From assembly GCF_963082655.1 (NCBI RefSeq), contig NC_081553.1, positions 46,853,729-46,917,728 on the forward strand: a stretch of DNA of 64,000 nt, read 5' to 3'. The stretch comes from Stomoxys calcitrans (taxonomy: Eukaryota > Arthropoda > Insecta > Diptera > Muscidae). Numbering within the stretch: the stretch's first letter is position 1; the number at the start of each line of letters is the position of its first letter. The position numbers were made by a program, and so were the translations under genes. The notes beneath the pieces were generated by a model, which saw nothing but the letters and a program-made list of their open reading frames with translations, had not been told where the DNA came from and did not search any database. Of this stretch, positions 1 to 12,133 are shown in pieces.

Positions 1-2119
1 TTCAGATTTGGATGTAGTTGTCATATATAGATTAGGTCCCTCGACATCTGTATTTGACCTAGATCGGTCCAGAATTGGATATAGCTGCCATATAGACCGA
101 TCTCTCGGTTTAAGGACTTGCGTCCATAAAAGGCGCATTTATTGTCCGATGTAGCCGAAATTTGGGACAGAGAATTATAATAGGCCACTCGACATTCTTC
201 TTTAATTTGGCCCTGAACGGTTCAGATTTGGATATAGCTGCCATATAGTGCGATCTCTTGATTTAATGCCTTGGACAAATAAAAAGGGTATTTATTGTTC
301 GATTTTGCCAAAATTGGGGACTGTGAGTTAAGTTGGGCCACTCGACATCTTCCTTCATTTTGGCTCCGATCGGTCTAGATTTGGATATAGCTGCCATATA
401 CACCTATCTCTAGATTTAAGGCATTGGGCCCATAATAAGTGCATTTTTCTGTCCGATTCCGAGATCCCTCGACATTTTTGTTTAAATTGGCACAGACCGG
501 TTCAGATTAGGATATAAGGTCCTGGGATAGTCTAGATTAAAGGTCCTGGGTCCATAATAGGTGCATTTTTTGTCCGATTTCTCTGAAATTTAGGATAGCG
601 AGTTGTGTTAGATCCTTCGACATTTTTGTTCAATTTGGCACAGATCGGTTCAGATTATGATATAGCTGCCATATAGACCGATCTCTAAATTTTTGGTCTT
701 GGGCCCTTAAAAGACGCATTTATAATCAGAATTCGCTGAAATTTAGGAGGTGGTTTTGTTATGCCTCTCGACATTTCTGTTCAATTTGGCACAGATCGGT
801 TCAGATTTGGATATAGCTACCATATGGACCGATTTCTAGATTTAAGGTCCTGGGTCCATAATAGGTGAAGTTTTTGTCCGATTTCTCTGAAATTTAGGAT
901 AGCGTGTTGTGTTAGATCCCTCGACATTTTTTTTCAATTTGGCAAAGGTCGGTTCAGATTTGGATATAGCTACCATATAGACCGATTTCTAGATTTAAGG
1001 TCCTGGGTCCATAATAGGTGCAGTTTTTGTCCGATTTCTCTGAAATTCAGGATAGCGTGTTGTGTTAGATCCCTCGACATTTTTATTCAATTTGGCAAAG
1101 GTCGGTTCAGATTTGGATATAGCTACCATATAGACCGATTTCTAGATTTAAGGTCCTGGGTCCATAATAGGTGCATTTTTCAGTCCGATTTCTCTGAAAT
1201 TTGGGATAGCGTGTTGTGTTAGATTCCTCCATATTTTTGTTCAATTTGACACATATCGGTTCAGATTAGGATATAGCAGATATATACACTGATCTCTAGA
1301 TTTAAGGTCTTGGGCCCTTAGTAGGTTATTTTTTTGTCCGATTTCTCTGAAATTTGGGATAGCGTGTTGTTTTGGGCCCCCTACATCCCAGTACAATATG
1401 AGTCAAATCGGTCCAAGTTTGCATATAGCTGTCATATATACCGACCCCCCGATTTAAGGTTTTAGGCCCATAAATGTTGAATTTATTAACCGATTTAGCT
1501 AAAGTTTGACACAATGAGTTGTGTTAGGCCTCTCTGCATCTATAATTAATACGACCCAGATCGGTCTAAATTTAGATATGACTGCCATATATACCGATCT
1601 CCGAATTTTAGATTTTAGGCCCATAAAAATTTAATTTATTAACCAATTTGGCTGAAGTTTGACACAATGAGTGATGTTAGGCTTCTCGGCACCTATAATT
1701 AATACGACTCAGATTGGTCTAGATTTGAATATAGCTGTCATATATACCGATTTAAGGTTTTTGGCCCATAAATGTTGAATTTATTAACCGATTTCGCTGA
1801 AGTTGGACACAATGAGTTGTATTAGGCTTCTCGACATCTATAATGAATACCACCCAGATCGGTCTAGATTTGGATATAGCTGCCATATATACCGATTTCC
1901 CAATCTTAGGTTTTAAGCCCATAAAAGTTGAATTTATTTGCGATTTCGCTGAAAATTGGCACAGTGTGAGACCCGTCGACGATTTGTACCAAGTAGGGTT
2001 ACAAATCGGTCGATTTGGCCATAAATCGGCGGGGCCATAAAAGGCGGATTTATTACCCGATTTCGCAAAATTTGGTACAATGAGATATATAGACCACAAC
2101 ACATTTTGAATATGGTGTA
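1..2119 (+). repeat. DINE-1/mini-me-like element, internal ~153-bp tandem array
   Basis: Imperfect tandem units follow one another, each with a GATATAGCTGCCATATAGACC-like core, a 'GGGCCCATAA' segment and a 'CCGATTTCGCTGAAATT' segment. Cores at 810, 963 and 1116 are exactly 153 bp apart, and these three units are nearly identical to each other. The window edge cuts the head off, and a SINE (2120-2434) interrupts the right side. Short open frames on both strands come from the repeat and show no protein-family similarity I recognise. Confidence 0.85.
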
Positions 2120-2434
2120 AGTAAGTTTTGCCCATGAACATTCCACTAAGGAACAGGGGCAAACTTCTCACATATCAATGAGTGCAATCCGATTCAAGTT
2201 TTAAGCTCAATGATAGGGGGTCTCTTTTTTATAGCCGAGTCTGAACGGAGTGCCGCAGTGCGACACCTCTTTGGAAAGAAGTTTTACATGGCATTGTACC
2301 TCACAAATGTTGCCAGCATTAGGAGGGGAAAACCACCGTTGAAAATTTTTTTCTGATGATCTCGCCAGCATTCGAACCCAGGCGGTCAGCATCATAGGCC
2401 GACATGCTAACCTCTGCGCTACGGTGGCCTCCTC
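2120..2434 (-). mobile_element. tRNA-derived SINE copy 1, intact
   Basis: On the minus strand it begins with a tRNA-like head (A box TAGCGCAGAGGTTAGC-like, B box GGTTCGAATGC-like). The body then runs through TTTTCCCCTCCTAATGCTGGC and TTTGTGAGGTAC, and the distal part contains TTCCTTAGTGGAATGTTCATG. A perfect 13-bp target-site duplication, TGAATATGGTGTA, lies at 2107-2119 and 2435-2447 and fixes both ends. RNA polymerase III promoter boxes plus a duplication longer than 8 bp fit LINE-mobilised SINEs. Confidence 0.9.
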
Positions 2435-2658
2435 TGAATATGGTGTAGATCGGACTATATTTTTGATTATAGCTAACATATAGACCAATCGCCCGTTTTA
2501 GATCCCTAGAATATTGTGTACCGACGTCCCTGGCTAGTTTGGTCCAGATCGGACAGTGTATTTTTCACCGGACTTAACGTAATGGGGTAAATATGTATAT
2601 CCGAGGTGGTGGGTATCCAAAGTTCGGCCCGGGCGAACTTAATGCGTTTTTACTTGTT
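2435..2658 (+). repeat. DINE-1-like element, last unit and tail
   Basis: This continues the 1-2119 array after the SINE. It ends with GGTGGTGGGTATCC, then the GC-rich palindrome TTCGGCCCGGGCGAA (one arm mutated), then AATGCGTTTTTACTTGTT. These are the tail features of the family, so the element is in + orientation. Confidence 0.8.
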
Positions 2659-5514
2659 ATACAAATGTTTATATCATGGAAAAGGAAGGTCTCTTTAGGC
2701 AAAATCTTATCTTCACAAATCATATGTGCTTCTACATGTAATAATGCAATGGCTTAAACATTAAAAATTTAATTTAAAGCTATTGTGAGGAGATGTCAAT
2801 AACAATAGGATTTTTCATTTCCATTCACCGCATGATAGTTTCAATGTGATATACATACACCAAGAAATATAATGCAATCTATGAAAATGGTAAGAAATTA
2901 AAGTAATTGCTTGGAAATAAAAACAGATATTTGAAAATAAAGCACAAGAAGAACAACGACAAAAACTCATAGGTATGAGATTAAATATAACATACAACAA
3001 GAAAATTCTATACCTCTACATCTTCAGTCTTTGGTCATCCCAAAGGGCGGTGGGTGTAGGTGTCTTTCATAGTCGTGGGTGGAAATTCACTCTGGAAATA
3101 CACAAAAAAACGTCGAAGGACTTGGCATAGAGAACTTGTAAAAGCATTTTAGCCAAACAAAAACGAACATGAGATTAAAATGTGGCATTTCCTAAGTGAC
3201 ACCTTTTGAACTTTCATGGTTTGCCAGGGAGGGGGGACATCTCTGTTGGCCATCCTAGTGGTCCAACGACAGGTCATCCAACCAATATGGACTACAGCAG
3301 ATGATTGCTTTCCGTCACTCTAATCGAAGTTTTGCTCCTGTGGCATTGGTTGAATTGTTCCAAAACCCACAGCAGCATCTGTACCCTCACCTGAGTGTTT
3401 TGTCAGCAATTGAAATTGTTTTACACTTATTCCAAACACACACACACACACCTACATACAGCCAAAGGCTCACAGTTGTGTTTGTGTGAATTTATTTTTT
3501 GTCCTGCCATATACTCTCTTGGCTGGCAAAGAAAGCAATTTGAACAAACAGGATAAATGTAATTGCGCATGAATTTCTTCAACGCATTTTTCTACTTGAC
3601 AAACATGATTTGGCTGGTATGGTGGAACCCTACTAAGGCGCACACCTTCTTTTCGCCACTCGCTCTCATCATACCAAAATACATTGTTTGGAGGGTAGCA
3701 GGAGAGGAGTAAGGAAGACGATGAAAAAAGTATTTTTGGAGTAAAATAATTTGTTACAACTCTCAGATCTAAGATATAGAAAAACAAGTAACAAATCCCT
3801 GGTAGCATCTCATAAATGTAATGCCAACAGGGTTGCCAAAGGTTTAATAATTTTGAAGAAAATTTTTATGAACTTTTTTTTAAGGAATTGATGTAAAAAT
3901 TTATGTTTAAAAATGTTTTGGAGCAACTAAATAACTCGGACGAAGGTGACTTATTTAAACCCCATACCAAAGTGTCGAAAAATCCACATTAAATCAAAAG
4001 AAATCAGTAGAAAACAATTTTAAAGGGTCCTTATAAAACTTGGGGCGCCGGGTAGAATTCAAACGGATCTCCCCAATGTTGATGGCCCCTGCAAACGTTT
4101 TAAGAACCAAGTTTTGTGTATGTGCAGATGAGATGTCAGTGAAGTACATTGCACTGGCGAATGTACTTGAAAAGTAAAGGGCCAATATTAGCGCCATACA
4201 GGAAGTGCGATGGCTTGGGAAATGCATCAACAACAGCACCCAAATATGATGCCATTTATTATAGCTGCCATGATCAGTGTTGCCTTTTTTGATAGGTTCC
4301 TACCAAAATTGGTAGGTTTTTATTCATTTGGTAGGTTGGTAGGCTGACCTCGTATTTTGGTAGTTTTTGCCAACATAATTACAGATAACTTAAAATTATT
4401 TCACTTCTTGTCGCCACTGTGTATTTGTTTATACTGCAGAATAAAACCATGGATGTTGAGGGGCCTTATACTGTTACAAGGGGTCTCACTGTTTCAAATC
4501 TCAAAGAAAATGTTCTGATCTCTGAATTAATAAAGTTTTAATATTGACTATTACTGGTAGGAGTCAGAGAACTGCATGTGACCCAAAATTTGGCACTCAA
4601 TAGCCACTTTGGCCAAAGCAATTGTCTGTATCGCATGCACCAAAAAAAAAAAAAAAAACAAAGCTAGAAACACACGCACAAATACAATAGAGTGAAAGAT
4701 GCGCGAACGTTTTAGTAATCGTTCAGTGGATGTGATTTTCAATTTGGTCGACGGACATCGTGTGCTGCTTTCAAACGAACACTACTCAGATGTGTGTCAT
4801 ATAAAGCCAAAGCAAGCAGAGAAATGAGGCATCAAGTTTTGTTGAGCGGCATAGATACACTCCGTTGTACGTGCTGCCTATCTCCGTCTGTTCAAAAGTG
4901 GCAGACTAACTTCCACTTTTTTCTTTACCCAAGCCATTACAAAGCATGGAAATTAATTTCAGCTCTCATAACTTAACGGTAGCTGTGAATGTGTGTGTGT
5001 CGTATATTCAGTTACAGTCATTGTGCGCCCTCGTGAGTATTGCTCAAAATGTAAAATACGATCAGCAATCATTTTATGCTGATCAGCAAAAACACTTACA
5101 ATAGCTCAACGAATTTAAAGGAGTATTTTTTGTTTTGGTCGTTGGGAGTCGTAAGCGTCAACAACGATTGCTGGTATAAGGTGTGAGCTTGCCATTTGCT
5201 GCATGTCTACCATGTGCACTTATTTTTAAGGTGACTGCTGCTGTTCTCTAGTACGAGTGTCAAGAGTTCACTTCCAAATTTCGTAAATTATGGGTTAAGA
5301 ATGCGGCTTTTGTGCGTTCAATGCCTTCAATCGGAAAATAAGGCTATATGGTACCAAAATGCGAATCTGGTCGGATCTGGTCTATATTCAGATGTTGACG
5401 GGTCCATGCAACTGACTGTAATGGCGAATATGGACAGTAAATGCGCATTTACATATATTCTCAATCGGAGCAAAATATGCTATCCCCGGCACGATATAGC
5501 TGCGAGCACCAAAC
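2659..5514. other. No gene seen; AT-rich single-copy-looking island
   Basis: A CA microsatellite lies at 3436-3451 and an A-tract at about 4640-4658. A short patch with repeated TTGGTAGG lies at 4280-4375, next to 'GTTGCC' sequence that suggests an old short transposon. Open frames here (for example 3470-3808 minus and 5301-5609 plus) show no recognisable domain or codon pattern. Confidence 0.5.
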
Positions 5515-5717
5515 AGGCTGGAACTTTGAGGTCCGATCTGTGTGGTGTTCTTTGCTCTTACGAGAAGCTTAGCTGCGAGCTATCGGGCTCATCCGCTGGT
5601 TTCGGATAGTGGAACACTCCGTAACGTAAGTGGACCGTAACGAGTTTTCTCACCTACAGGAGCTTGACGAGGATCGTCACCTCCACATGAAAATGTGGCT
5701 ACAACAACAACAACAAA
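5515..5717 (+). mobile_element. Non-LTR retrotransposon 3' end fragment
   Basis: Relatively GC-rich sequence (…GGGCTCATCCGCTGG…, …GAGCTTGACGAGGATCGTC…) ends in a (CAA)n tail at about 5702-5717. The same kind of (CAA)n-terminated 3' UTR closes the jockey-like fragments at 12134-12552 and 17160-17284. No coding domain is left. Confidence 0.5.
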
Positions 5718-5739
5718 GATTTTATGCATTCATGAATTC

Positions 5740-6075
5740 TTATCAGGAGATCGGTATAAAAGGCGCCTTATCAAGATACAGGTCATCTTTGAACTATAGG
5801 CTAAATTTTCAACCCTAAAAATCATATATACTACATGGTGGTTATATTCATAGACGATGTCCGTCCACCTAAGGGTTGAAATCACTCCACAGCAAAATAA
5901 ACCGAACTGAACCATATACGACACCGATGTCGAAAAACCTAACATAAGTCACTGTGTCAAATTTCAGTGAAATCGGATTATAAATGCGCCTTTAAGGGGC
6001 CAAGACTTTAAACCGAGATATCGGTTTATATGGCAGCTATATCCAAATCTGGACCGCTTTCAACAGACAGACGAT
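5740..6075 (-). repeat. DINE-1-like array fragment
   Basis: It contains ATTTCAGTGAAATCGGATTA and ATCGGTTTATATGGCAGCTA, the minus-orientation forms of the 153-bp unit. Both element ends are missing. Confidence 0.6.
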
Positions 6076-6109
6076 CGGAGAGACGCCCAACACTTCGATC
6101 AGATTTGGA

Positions 6110-6655
6110 TGCCACATAATTCACTCCCGAATACCTTTCATTTGAGTCCCATATTGATATGGACGTTCAATTTGTCTGCTTTTAGACGTTTAGAGGTTAG
6201 GGCCTGGTTACTAGGACCCATTTTTTAACACCATATTCGTATTCTGCTCTTCAATACCTTCCATTTGATATCCATATTGTTCTTATCGGTTCACTTTTGA
6301 TCTTGGGTGGTGTTTTTGGGGTAACGGGGGAGAGTCCACCCCCTTCCGATGTCAACAAATTATAAAGCCTATTCCTTCTTCCTGACTATATTCGTAATTT
6401 ACTCCCGAATACCTTTCATTTGAGTCTCGTATTGTCATACTCGTCCAATAAATCTATTTTGTGGTGTTTTGGGGTTGGGGCGGCCCCCCAGTTACTTGGA
6501 CCCAATTTTTAATATGAAGTTCGTACTCTACTCCTGAATGACTTTCATTTGAGTCCCATATTGTGCTGATTGGTACACTTTGGTTTTTGGGTAGTACTTT
6601 TGGGGTAAGGGGGAGGGACCGCCCCCCTTCCGATGTCAAGAAATTATATAGCCTA
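6110..6655. repeat. Second imperfect tandem repeat family
   Basis: Four units each carry a CCTTTCATTTGAGTCCCATA-like core (near 6134, 6264, 6409 and 6539) and a GGGGTAAGGGGGAGGG-like G-rich segment. The period is about 130-145 bp. The same family recurs, usually next to DINE-like ends, at 43606-44137, 44484-44640, 55376-55520 and 57340-57570. Confidence 0.7.
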
Positions 6656-6712
6656 TAATTTACTTCAAGATCAAACTTTACAATCTGTGAACATTTCGAG
6701 GTAAGTAAAATT

Positions 6713-6909
6713 ATATAGGTATACTAATCTAGTCAATCCGTTTGTAACACCTCGAAATATTGATCTAGGACCCCATAAAGTATATATATTCTTGATCGTC
6801 TCGACAATTTGAGTCGAACTAGTCATGTCCGTCCGTCCGTCTTTCGAAATCACGATCGCGGTTGAACGCGTATAGCTAGCCGCTTGAAATTTTACACAGA
6901 TACTTTATA
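6713..6909 (+). repeat. DINE-1-like element, head
   Basis: It carries TATACTAATCTAGTCAATCC, TTTGTAACACCTCGAAATAT, CCCCATAAAGTATATATATT and then GTCCGTCCGTCCGTCT at 6827-6842, the GTCY proto-microsatellite. It is followed by GCTAGCCGCTTGAAATTTTA. The SINE at 6910-7208 interrupts it, and it resumes at 7209. Confidence 0.8.
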
Positions 6910-7208
6910 GGCCACTGTAGCGCAGAGGTTAGCATGTCCACCTATGATGCTGAACGCCTGGGTTCGAATCCTGGCGACACCATCAGCAAAAATTTGGTGG
7001 TTTTCCGGTGGTTTTCATTTGTGAGGTACTATGCCATGTAAAACATCTCTCCAAAGAGGTGTCGCACTGCGGCACGCCGTTCGGACTCGACTATAAAAAA
7101 GAGGCCCCTATCATTGAGCTTAAACTTGAAACGGACTGCACTGATTGATATGTGAGAAGTTTGCCCCTGTTCCTTCGTGGAGTGTACAAGGGCAAAATTT
7201 GCATTTTT
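6910..7208 (+). mobile_element. tRNA-derived SINE copy 2, intact
   Basis: It starts GGCCACTGTAGCGCAGAGG and has B box GGTTCGAATCC. It ends …TGTACAAGGGCAAAATTTGCATTTTT. A 9-bp target-site duplication TACTTTATA lies at 6901-6909 and 7209-7217. It sits inside the head of a DINE-like element, so it is younger than that element. Confidence 0.9.
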
Positions 7209-8854
7209 TACTTTATATCGATGTAGGTCGTTGGGGTTTGCAAATGGGCCATATCGGTTCAAATTTGGATATAGTTCCCATATAAACCGATCTCCCGATT
7301 TTACTTCTTGATCCCTTACAAGTCGCAATGTTTGTCCGATTTGACTTAAATCGTGCAGATAGTGTTTTGTTTTGACTTCCAACAACCGTGTCAAATACGA
7401 TACAAATTTGCCAAGGACCTGATATAGCTCCCATATAAGCCGATCTCCCGATTTGACTTCTTGAGCCCTTACATGTCGCAGTTTTTGTCCGATTTGGCTG
7501 AAATTTTGCATGTGATGTTCCGTTATGACTTTCAACAACTGTGATTAGTACGATCCAAATCGGTCAAGAACTTGATATAGCTCCCATATAAACCAATCTC
7601 CCGATTTGACTTCTTGAGCCCTTACAAGCCAACATTTTTGTCCGATTTGATTCACAACTTGCAGATAGTGTTTTGTTTTGATTTCCAATAACTGTGTTCA
7701 GTATGGTCCAAAACGGTCTATAATCTGATATAGCTCCCATATAAACCGACCTCCCGATATGACTTCTTGAGCCCTTACAAGCCGCAATTTTGTTTCGATT
7801 TGGCTGAAATTTTGCATGTGATGTTCCGTTATGACTTTAAACAACTGTGCGATCCAAATCGGTCAAAAACCTAATATAGCTTCCATGTAAACCGATCTCC
7901 CGATATGACTACTTGAGCCCTTAGAAGCCGCAATTTTTGTTCGATTTGGCTGAAATTTTGCATGTGGTGTTCCGTTATGACTTCCAATAACTGTGCTTAG
8001 TACGATCCAAATCGGTCAAGAACCTGATATAGCTCCTATATAAGCCGATCTCCCGATTTGACTTCTTGAGCCCCTGGAAGCCGCAATTTGCATCCGATTT
8101 GGCTGATATTTTGCATGTGATGTTCCGTTATGACTTCCAACAACTGTGCTTAGTACGATCCAAATCGGTCAAGAACCTGATATAGCTCCCATATAAACCG
8201 ATCTCCCGATTTGACTTCTTGAGCCCCTGGAAGCCGCAATTTTTGTCCAAATTGACTTAAACCTTGCAAATGGTATTTTGTTATGACTTCCAACAACTGT
8301 GCAAAATACGGTTCGAATCGGCTAATAACCTGATATAGCTCCCATATAAACCAACCGGCCGATTTAACTTCTGGAGCCCTGTAGCCGCAGGAACCTAATG
8401 TAGCTCCCATATAAACCCATCTCCCGATTTTACTTCTTGAGCCCTTTCAAGCATAAATTTTTTTCTGATTTGGCTCAAATTTTGCATGTAGTATTCTGTA
8501 CGGCCCAAATCGGTCTATAACCTGATATAGCTTCCATATAAACCGATCTGTCTTCTTGAGTCTTTACAAGCCGAAATTTTCGTCCGATTAGGCTGATATT
8601 TTACATGCGATGTTTTGTTACGACCTCCAACATAAGTTCCAAATCGGACTATAACCTGATATAGCTCCCATATAAACCGATCTCTCTCGATTATCCTTGT
8701 TCGGTTCCTAGAAGCTTTAATTTTTGATAGTTTGACAGAAATTTGGTATGTAGAATAAAATTATCCCCTAAAACTAAATTTATTTTTTAGCAGAATCCGC
8801 GGTGGTGGGTTCCCAAGATTCGGCCCGGCCAAACTTAGCACGCTTTTACTTGTT
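7209..8854 (+). repeat. DINE-1-like element, tandem array and tail
   Basis: Units have GATATAGCTCCCATATAAACC cores at 7422, 7574, 7727, 7873, 8026, 8179 and 8332. Spacing is 152-153 bp except for one 146-bp unit with a small deletion. Further right the array is disturbed by deletions near 8385. The tail at 8800-8854 has GGTGGTGGGTTCC, TTCGGCCCGGCCAAA and GCACGCTTTTACTTGTT. With 6713-6909 it makes an almost complete element of about 1.85 kb, excluding the SINE. Confidence 0.85.
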
Positions 8855-10369
8855 ATCTACAAGAAGATTCTTTTGGGCTATTTCAGGAGCTTCCTTTAGC
8901 TCCTGAACTCGAATACTTTTAACTTGTGATTCTGGCAACCCTAAATTGAGATATATACCATGATAGAAAAAAACATAGAAAATATCATCACATTTGTGAT
9001 TTAAGCTGTTTAGGGTTTGTATCCATCTGTCTAGGTAAATAAAATTCTCCGAAGAAACGTTTCCTTAGGAAGAGTAATTTTAAAATAAATCAATTTAACA
9101 ACATATTGTTAAACAAAAAAAAAAAAAACTATCAAATTTACCGGCGGCCGAATGGATATCAGATTTACAACTCGCTTTGGCATATTGCGAAAGTAAGCCA
9201 TCATCGTGGAAAAATCAGAGTATCAGAGAATTTTCAACACCTTTGCTCTCTCTCCCATTTTCTCCATCTCTCTCTCTACCAATGATTGGCCAATTGTTCT
9301 GCAACGGAAGCTCCGCCTACGGCAAACAACTCCAGACAAACAGCCGCCCATGGTACATTCTCTTGGTATGAGATATGCTACATGTTGGCTCTCCGGCCTT
9401 ATCTTCAAAAAATTTGATTTTTTTTTGCTTGCTTCTGAATTCCGACCAAAACAGTTTCTTTTTAAATGGTTTTTTTGTTTTCTCTAAATTGCTTGCAAAA
9501 CTGTTTTGTGTTAAATGCTCTCTCTCCTTCGCTCCTACATCCTCTGCTGCGATGACAACTGGGCTTTAGACAAAGAGGGGTGGTGGTGGTAGTAGCACAA
9601 CAAGAACAACAACAACCACTGTTTGCCACAGCTCAATTAAAAGCGAAAGCATTTAAATATTTGATTATCTCACACTAGAGAGGATATCAGCCTCACCATC
9701 ACCATCATCGTTAGCTGCCATGCATTATGTAGTCACTCCACCCCTCTTCAAGGTATAGCCGCCACAAGTACACTAAACGATGATAGCTTGCTCACCCTCC
9801 TTCAGTTGTTTCACTTTTGATTCTAGTGCGCAATTGTCCATATCTGCAAAGCCAGTCAAATTATGAGCATAAGAATTCTCATTGCCTTGGCATCACTTCC
9901 TCAGGTTTTTCAATTGTTGTTGCTCTGTTCTTAAGTGGTTTATTGTAAAAATGGCCGACTGCCTTCATCCCTTAACATAGGCCATAGGGTGAGTTGAGTG
10001 AGTTTCTTTGATGTTCTCTATGAGTTTGTTTCACTTTTCAGTTGTTCCTCTTTTTGAAAGGATTTGAGTAGAAGTGGGGCAGAGCATTTTGTATTACAGT
10101 CTGAATATATACAGCACGTGCTTTAAATCAAATTTGATTTCACGGCCTTATATAGCAGAAATCTGCAAAGTATTGTAAATTTTCCGAGAAAAGGAAAACA
10201 AGTTTTGTACCCATTCAGTGGTGAAGGTAGTTTTTCTAACATTAAATGTTTCTGATGTACTAAATGGTGGTCAATTATAACCTGACTTCTACTAAACATG
10301 TCGAGGCGAAATTTTATTCATGTTGTCTCAACTGGAATTCGGCTAAGAGTCAAGTTTCAGGAAAATTGT
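8855..10369. other. No gene seen; single-copy-looking island
   Basis: A/T-rich sequence with an A-run at 9113-9128, a CT-rich stretch at 9243-9280 and CAA/GGT simple sequence at 9575-9620. No open frame has domain-like content. Confidence 0.45.
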
Positions 10370-10448
10370 AAAATAAATGAGCGTTTTATGGGGCCAAGAA
10401 CTGAAATCGGAAGATCGATCTATATGGCAGCTATATCCTTATATGGGC
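10370..10448 (-). repeat. DINE-1-like unit fragment
   Basis: GAAATCGGAAGATCGATC and TATATGGCAGCTATATCC mark a single minus-orientation 153-bp unit, cut by the retrotransposon end at 10449. Confidence 0.5.
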
Positions 10449-11660
10449 TGATATTAGGTTAGGTTAGGTTTAGGTGGCAGCCTGCCGTCAGACTCAGACG
10501 TTTTCGTCCATTGTGATACCACAGGAACAGAAGAAGGAAGATGCCTTCTAGTTCCTACTATTGAACCACCCAGATCGCTTTAAAAAGCCCAATAACTTGC
10601 GAACGTTCACATCCGCTAAACCAGACAGGTTCCCAAAGAAATGAGAACCTAAAGTGGAAGTCCTTCTGACTGCCAGTGCGGGATACATACACAGCAGGTG
10701 TTTTATGGTCTCTTCTTCTTCGATGTCATCACAGCTTCTGCCAAAGTCGTTGCTGGCGAAATCACATCCGCTAAATCAGACAGGTTCTCATAGAAATGAG
10801 AACCTAAAGTGGAACTTCTTCTGACTGCTAGTGCGGTACACACACACAGAAGGTGTTTTATGGCCTTTTTTTCTTCGAGTTCCTCACAGCTTCTGCAAAA
10901 GTCGTTACTGGCCACCTTTAGTCTGTCAGCATGTTTTCCGATTAGACAGTGACCTGTCATTATGGACACAATGATTGAGACGTCTGTTCTAGTCAATGAC
11001 AGCAAAGCGATAGACCTCTTCAAGTCTTGATTAGGCCACATAGTTTTGGAATCCTCTTTGTGACCATCTATCATTCGTTGTCCTTCGCGCCTGGTCCCCA
11101 AAACTTAGCTTAGATGTCGCTAGAGGCATACCCACAGATTCCAGTATGCCTGGAATGTGTAAGATTGTTCCTAGTCTAGCAAGCTCGTCCGCTTCACAAT
11201 TCCCTGGGATATCTATGTGACCCGGTACCCAGAAGAGGAGAACTTTGAACTGTTCAGCCATCTCGTTGAGAGAACTGCGACAGTTGAGGGCAGTTTTTAT
11301 GTTAAGAAATACTTTCTCCAGGGATTTAATGGCTGCCTGTATAGCTGGGAAGATATTTATTCCACTCGTCGTTGTGACATTATATCTAAGCCATACCATC
11401 AGTAACTTAATTGCCAGGATCTCCGCTTGAAACACACTGCAGAGGTCGGGTAACCTTTTCGAAATGACCAGTTCTAGAACTTTAGAGTTCACTCCAAAGC
11501 CCACATGGTCGTATAGTTTGGAACCATCCGTATAGAAGTCTTTGTAACTTCTGTTACCAGAGATATCGTAGTTCCAATCGGATCTATCAGAAATAGTGGT
11601 ACAGTACTTTTTATCAAAAAGCGGCTCAGGTAGGGTGTAATCCACACTGCCTAGAACATA
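10449..11660 (-). pseudogene. Non-LTR retrotransposon remnant: RNase H domain and C-terminus
   Basis: The minus strand first encodes an RNase H-like domain (about 11100-11630). The first catalytic Asp is in YTDGSK, the catalytic Glu in FQAEILAI, and the last Asp region reads WVPGHIDIPGNCEADELAR. The expected TDSQA motif reads FPAIQAAIKSL, so its Asp is lost. A C-terminal segment follows (10703-11101) with the Cys-His motif FCRSCEE…IKHLLCVC seen in the 3' part of I/jockey-like ORF2 proteins. The frame is broken between the parts. The 3' region carries a ~155-bp direct duplication (10608-10756 and 10763-10912), and the minus-strand 3' end is CCTAACCTAACCTAA. The element is dead and interrupted by the SINE at 11661. 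Confidence 0.8.
10608..10912 (-). repeat. ~155-bp direct duplication inside the retrotransposon 3' end
   Basis: CACATCCGCTAAA begins at 10608 and again at 10763. The two copies differ at roughly a tenth of positions, so the duplication is old. It duplicates the end of the Cys-His segment and its downstream sequence. Confidence 0.75.
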
Positions 11661-11911
11661 AAATGCAAATTTCGCCCATGAACATTCCACTAAGGAACAG
11701 GGGCAAAGTTCTCACATATCAATGAGTGCAGTCCGATTCAAGTTTAAGCTCAATGATAAGGGGCCTCTTTTTTATAGCGGAGTCCGAACTGGGTGCCGCT
11801 GTGCGACATCTCCTCACAAATGTTGCCAGCATTAGGAGTGAAAAACCACCGCTGAAAATTTTTTCTCATGGTCTCGCCAGGATTCGAATCCAGGCGTTCA
11901 GCGTCATAGGC
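11661..11911 (-). mobile_element. tRNA-derived SINE copy 3, 5' truncated
   Basis: It has the SINE distal part, body and B box (minus GGATTCGAATCC at about 11880-11890). The sequence diverges just before the A box, and an internal piece near 11815 is deleted. It lies inside the minus-strand retrotransposon and separates its RNase H part from the reverse transcriptase part at 11912. It also supplies the false N-terminus of the adjoining open frame. Confidence 0.8.
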
Positions 11912-12133
11912 GATACGGTAACCTACATCGGATATTGTATCAAGTGGTAGCTGCAATTTGGGTAGCCACAATGTCCAGAGGCACAAGATGTAGCATTAAA
12001 TTCAGTACATCAGATGGTGTCGTCCTCAGTGCGGCTGTTATACACAAACAAGCCATCCTTTACATCTGGTTAAATATTGAGCAGTAGGTGGACTTTTGAA
12101 GAGCCGTCCACCAGACCACACCATTATATAGCA
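11912..12133 (-). pseudogene. Non-LTR reverse transcriptase C-terminal fragment
   Basis: The minus strand can be read as a degenerate segment with ALQKSTYC…RMACLCITAALRTTPSD-like content, typical of the region after the RT palm in jockey/I-like ORF2 proteins. The homologous piece at 39641-39830 reads VVVCWMALQKST…QRMALCITTAL. It is frameshifted and belongs with 12563-12730; the jockey-like insertion at 12134-12552 splits the two. Confidence 0.55.

Noticed and set aside
6910..6985. Possible tRNA gene (A and B boxes, GGTTCGAATCC)
   Set aside because: The tRNA-like head is the first part of a repeated ~300-bp SINE with target duplications, and does not complete an acceptor stem.
10452..10467. 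TTAGG repeats (insect telomere motif)
   Set aside because: Only three units, at the 3' end of a minus-strand retrotransposon; higher flies do not use TTAGG telomeres.
11031..11690. 219-codon minus frame as a host gene
   Set aside because: Its first residues come from the SINE and the rest is a retrotransposon RNase H with a lost catalytic Asp.
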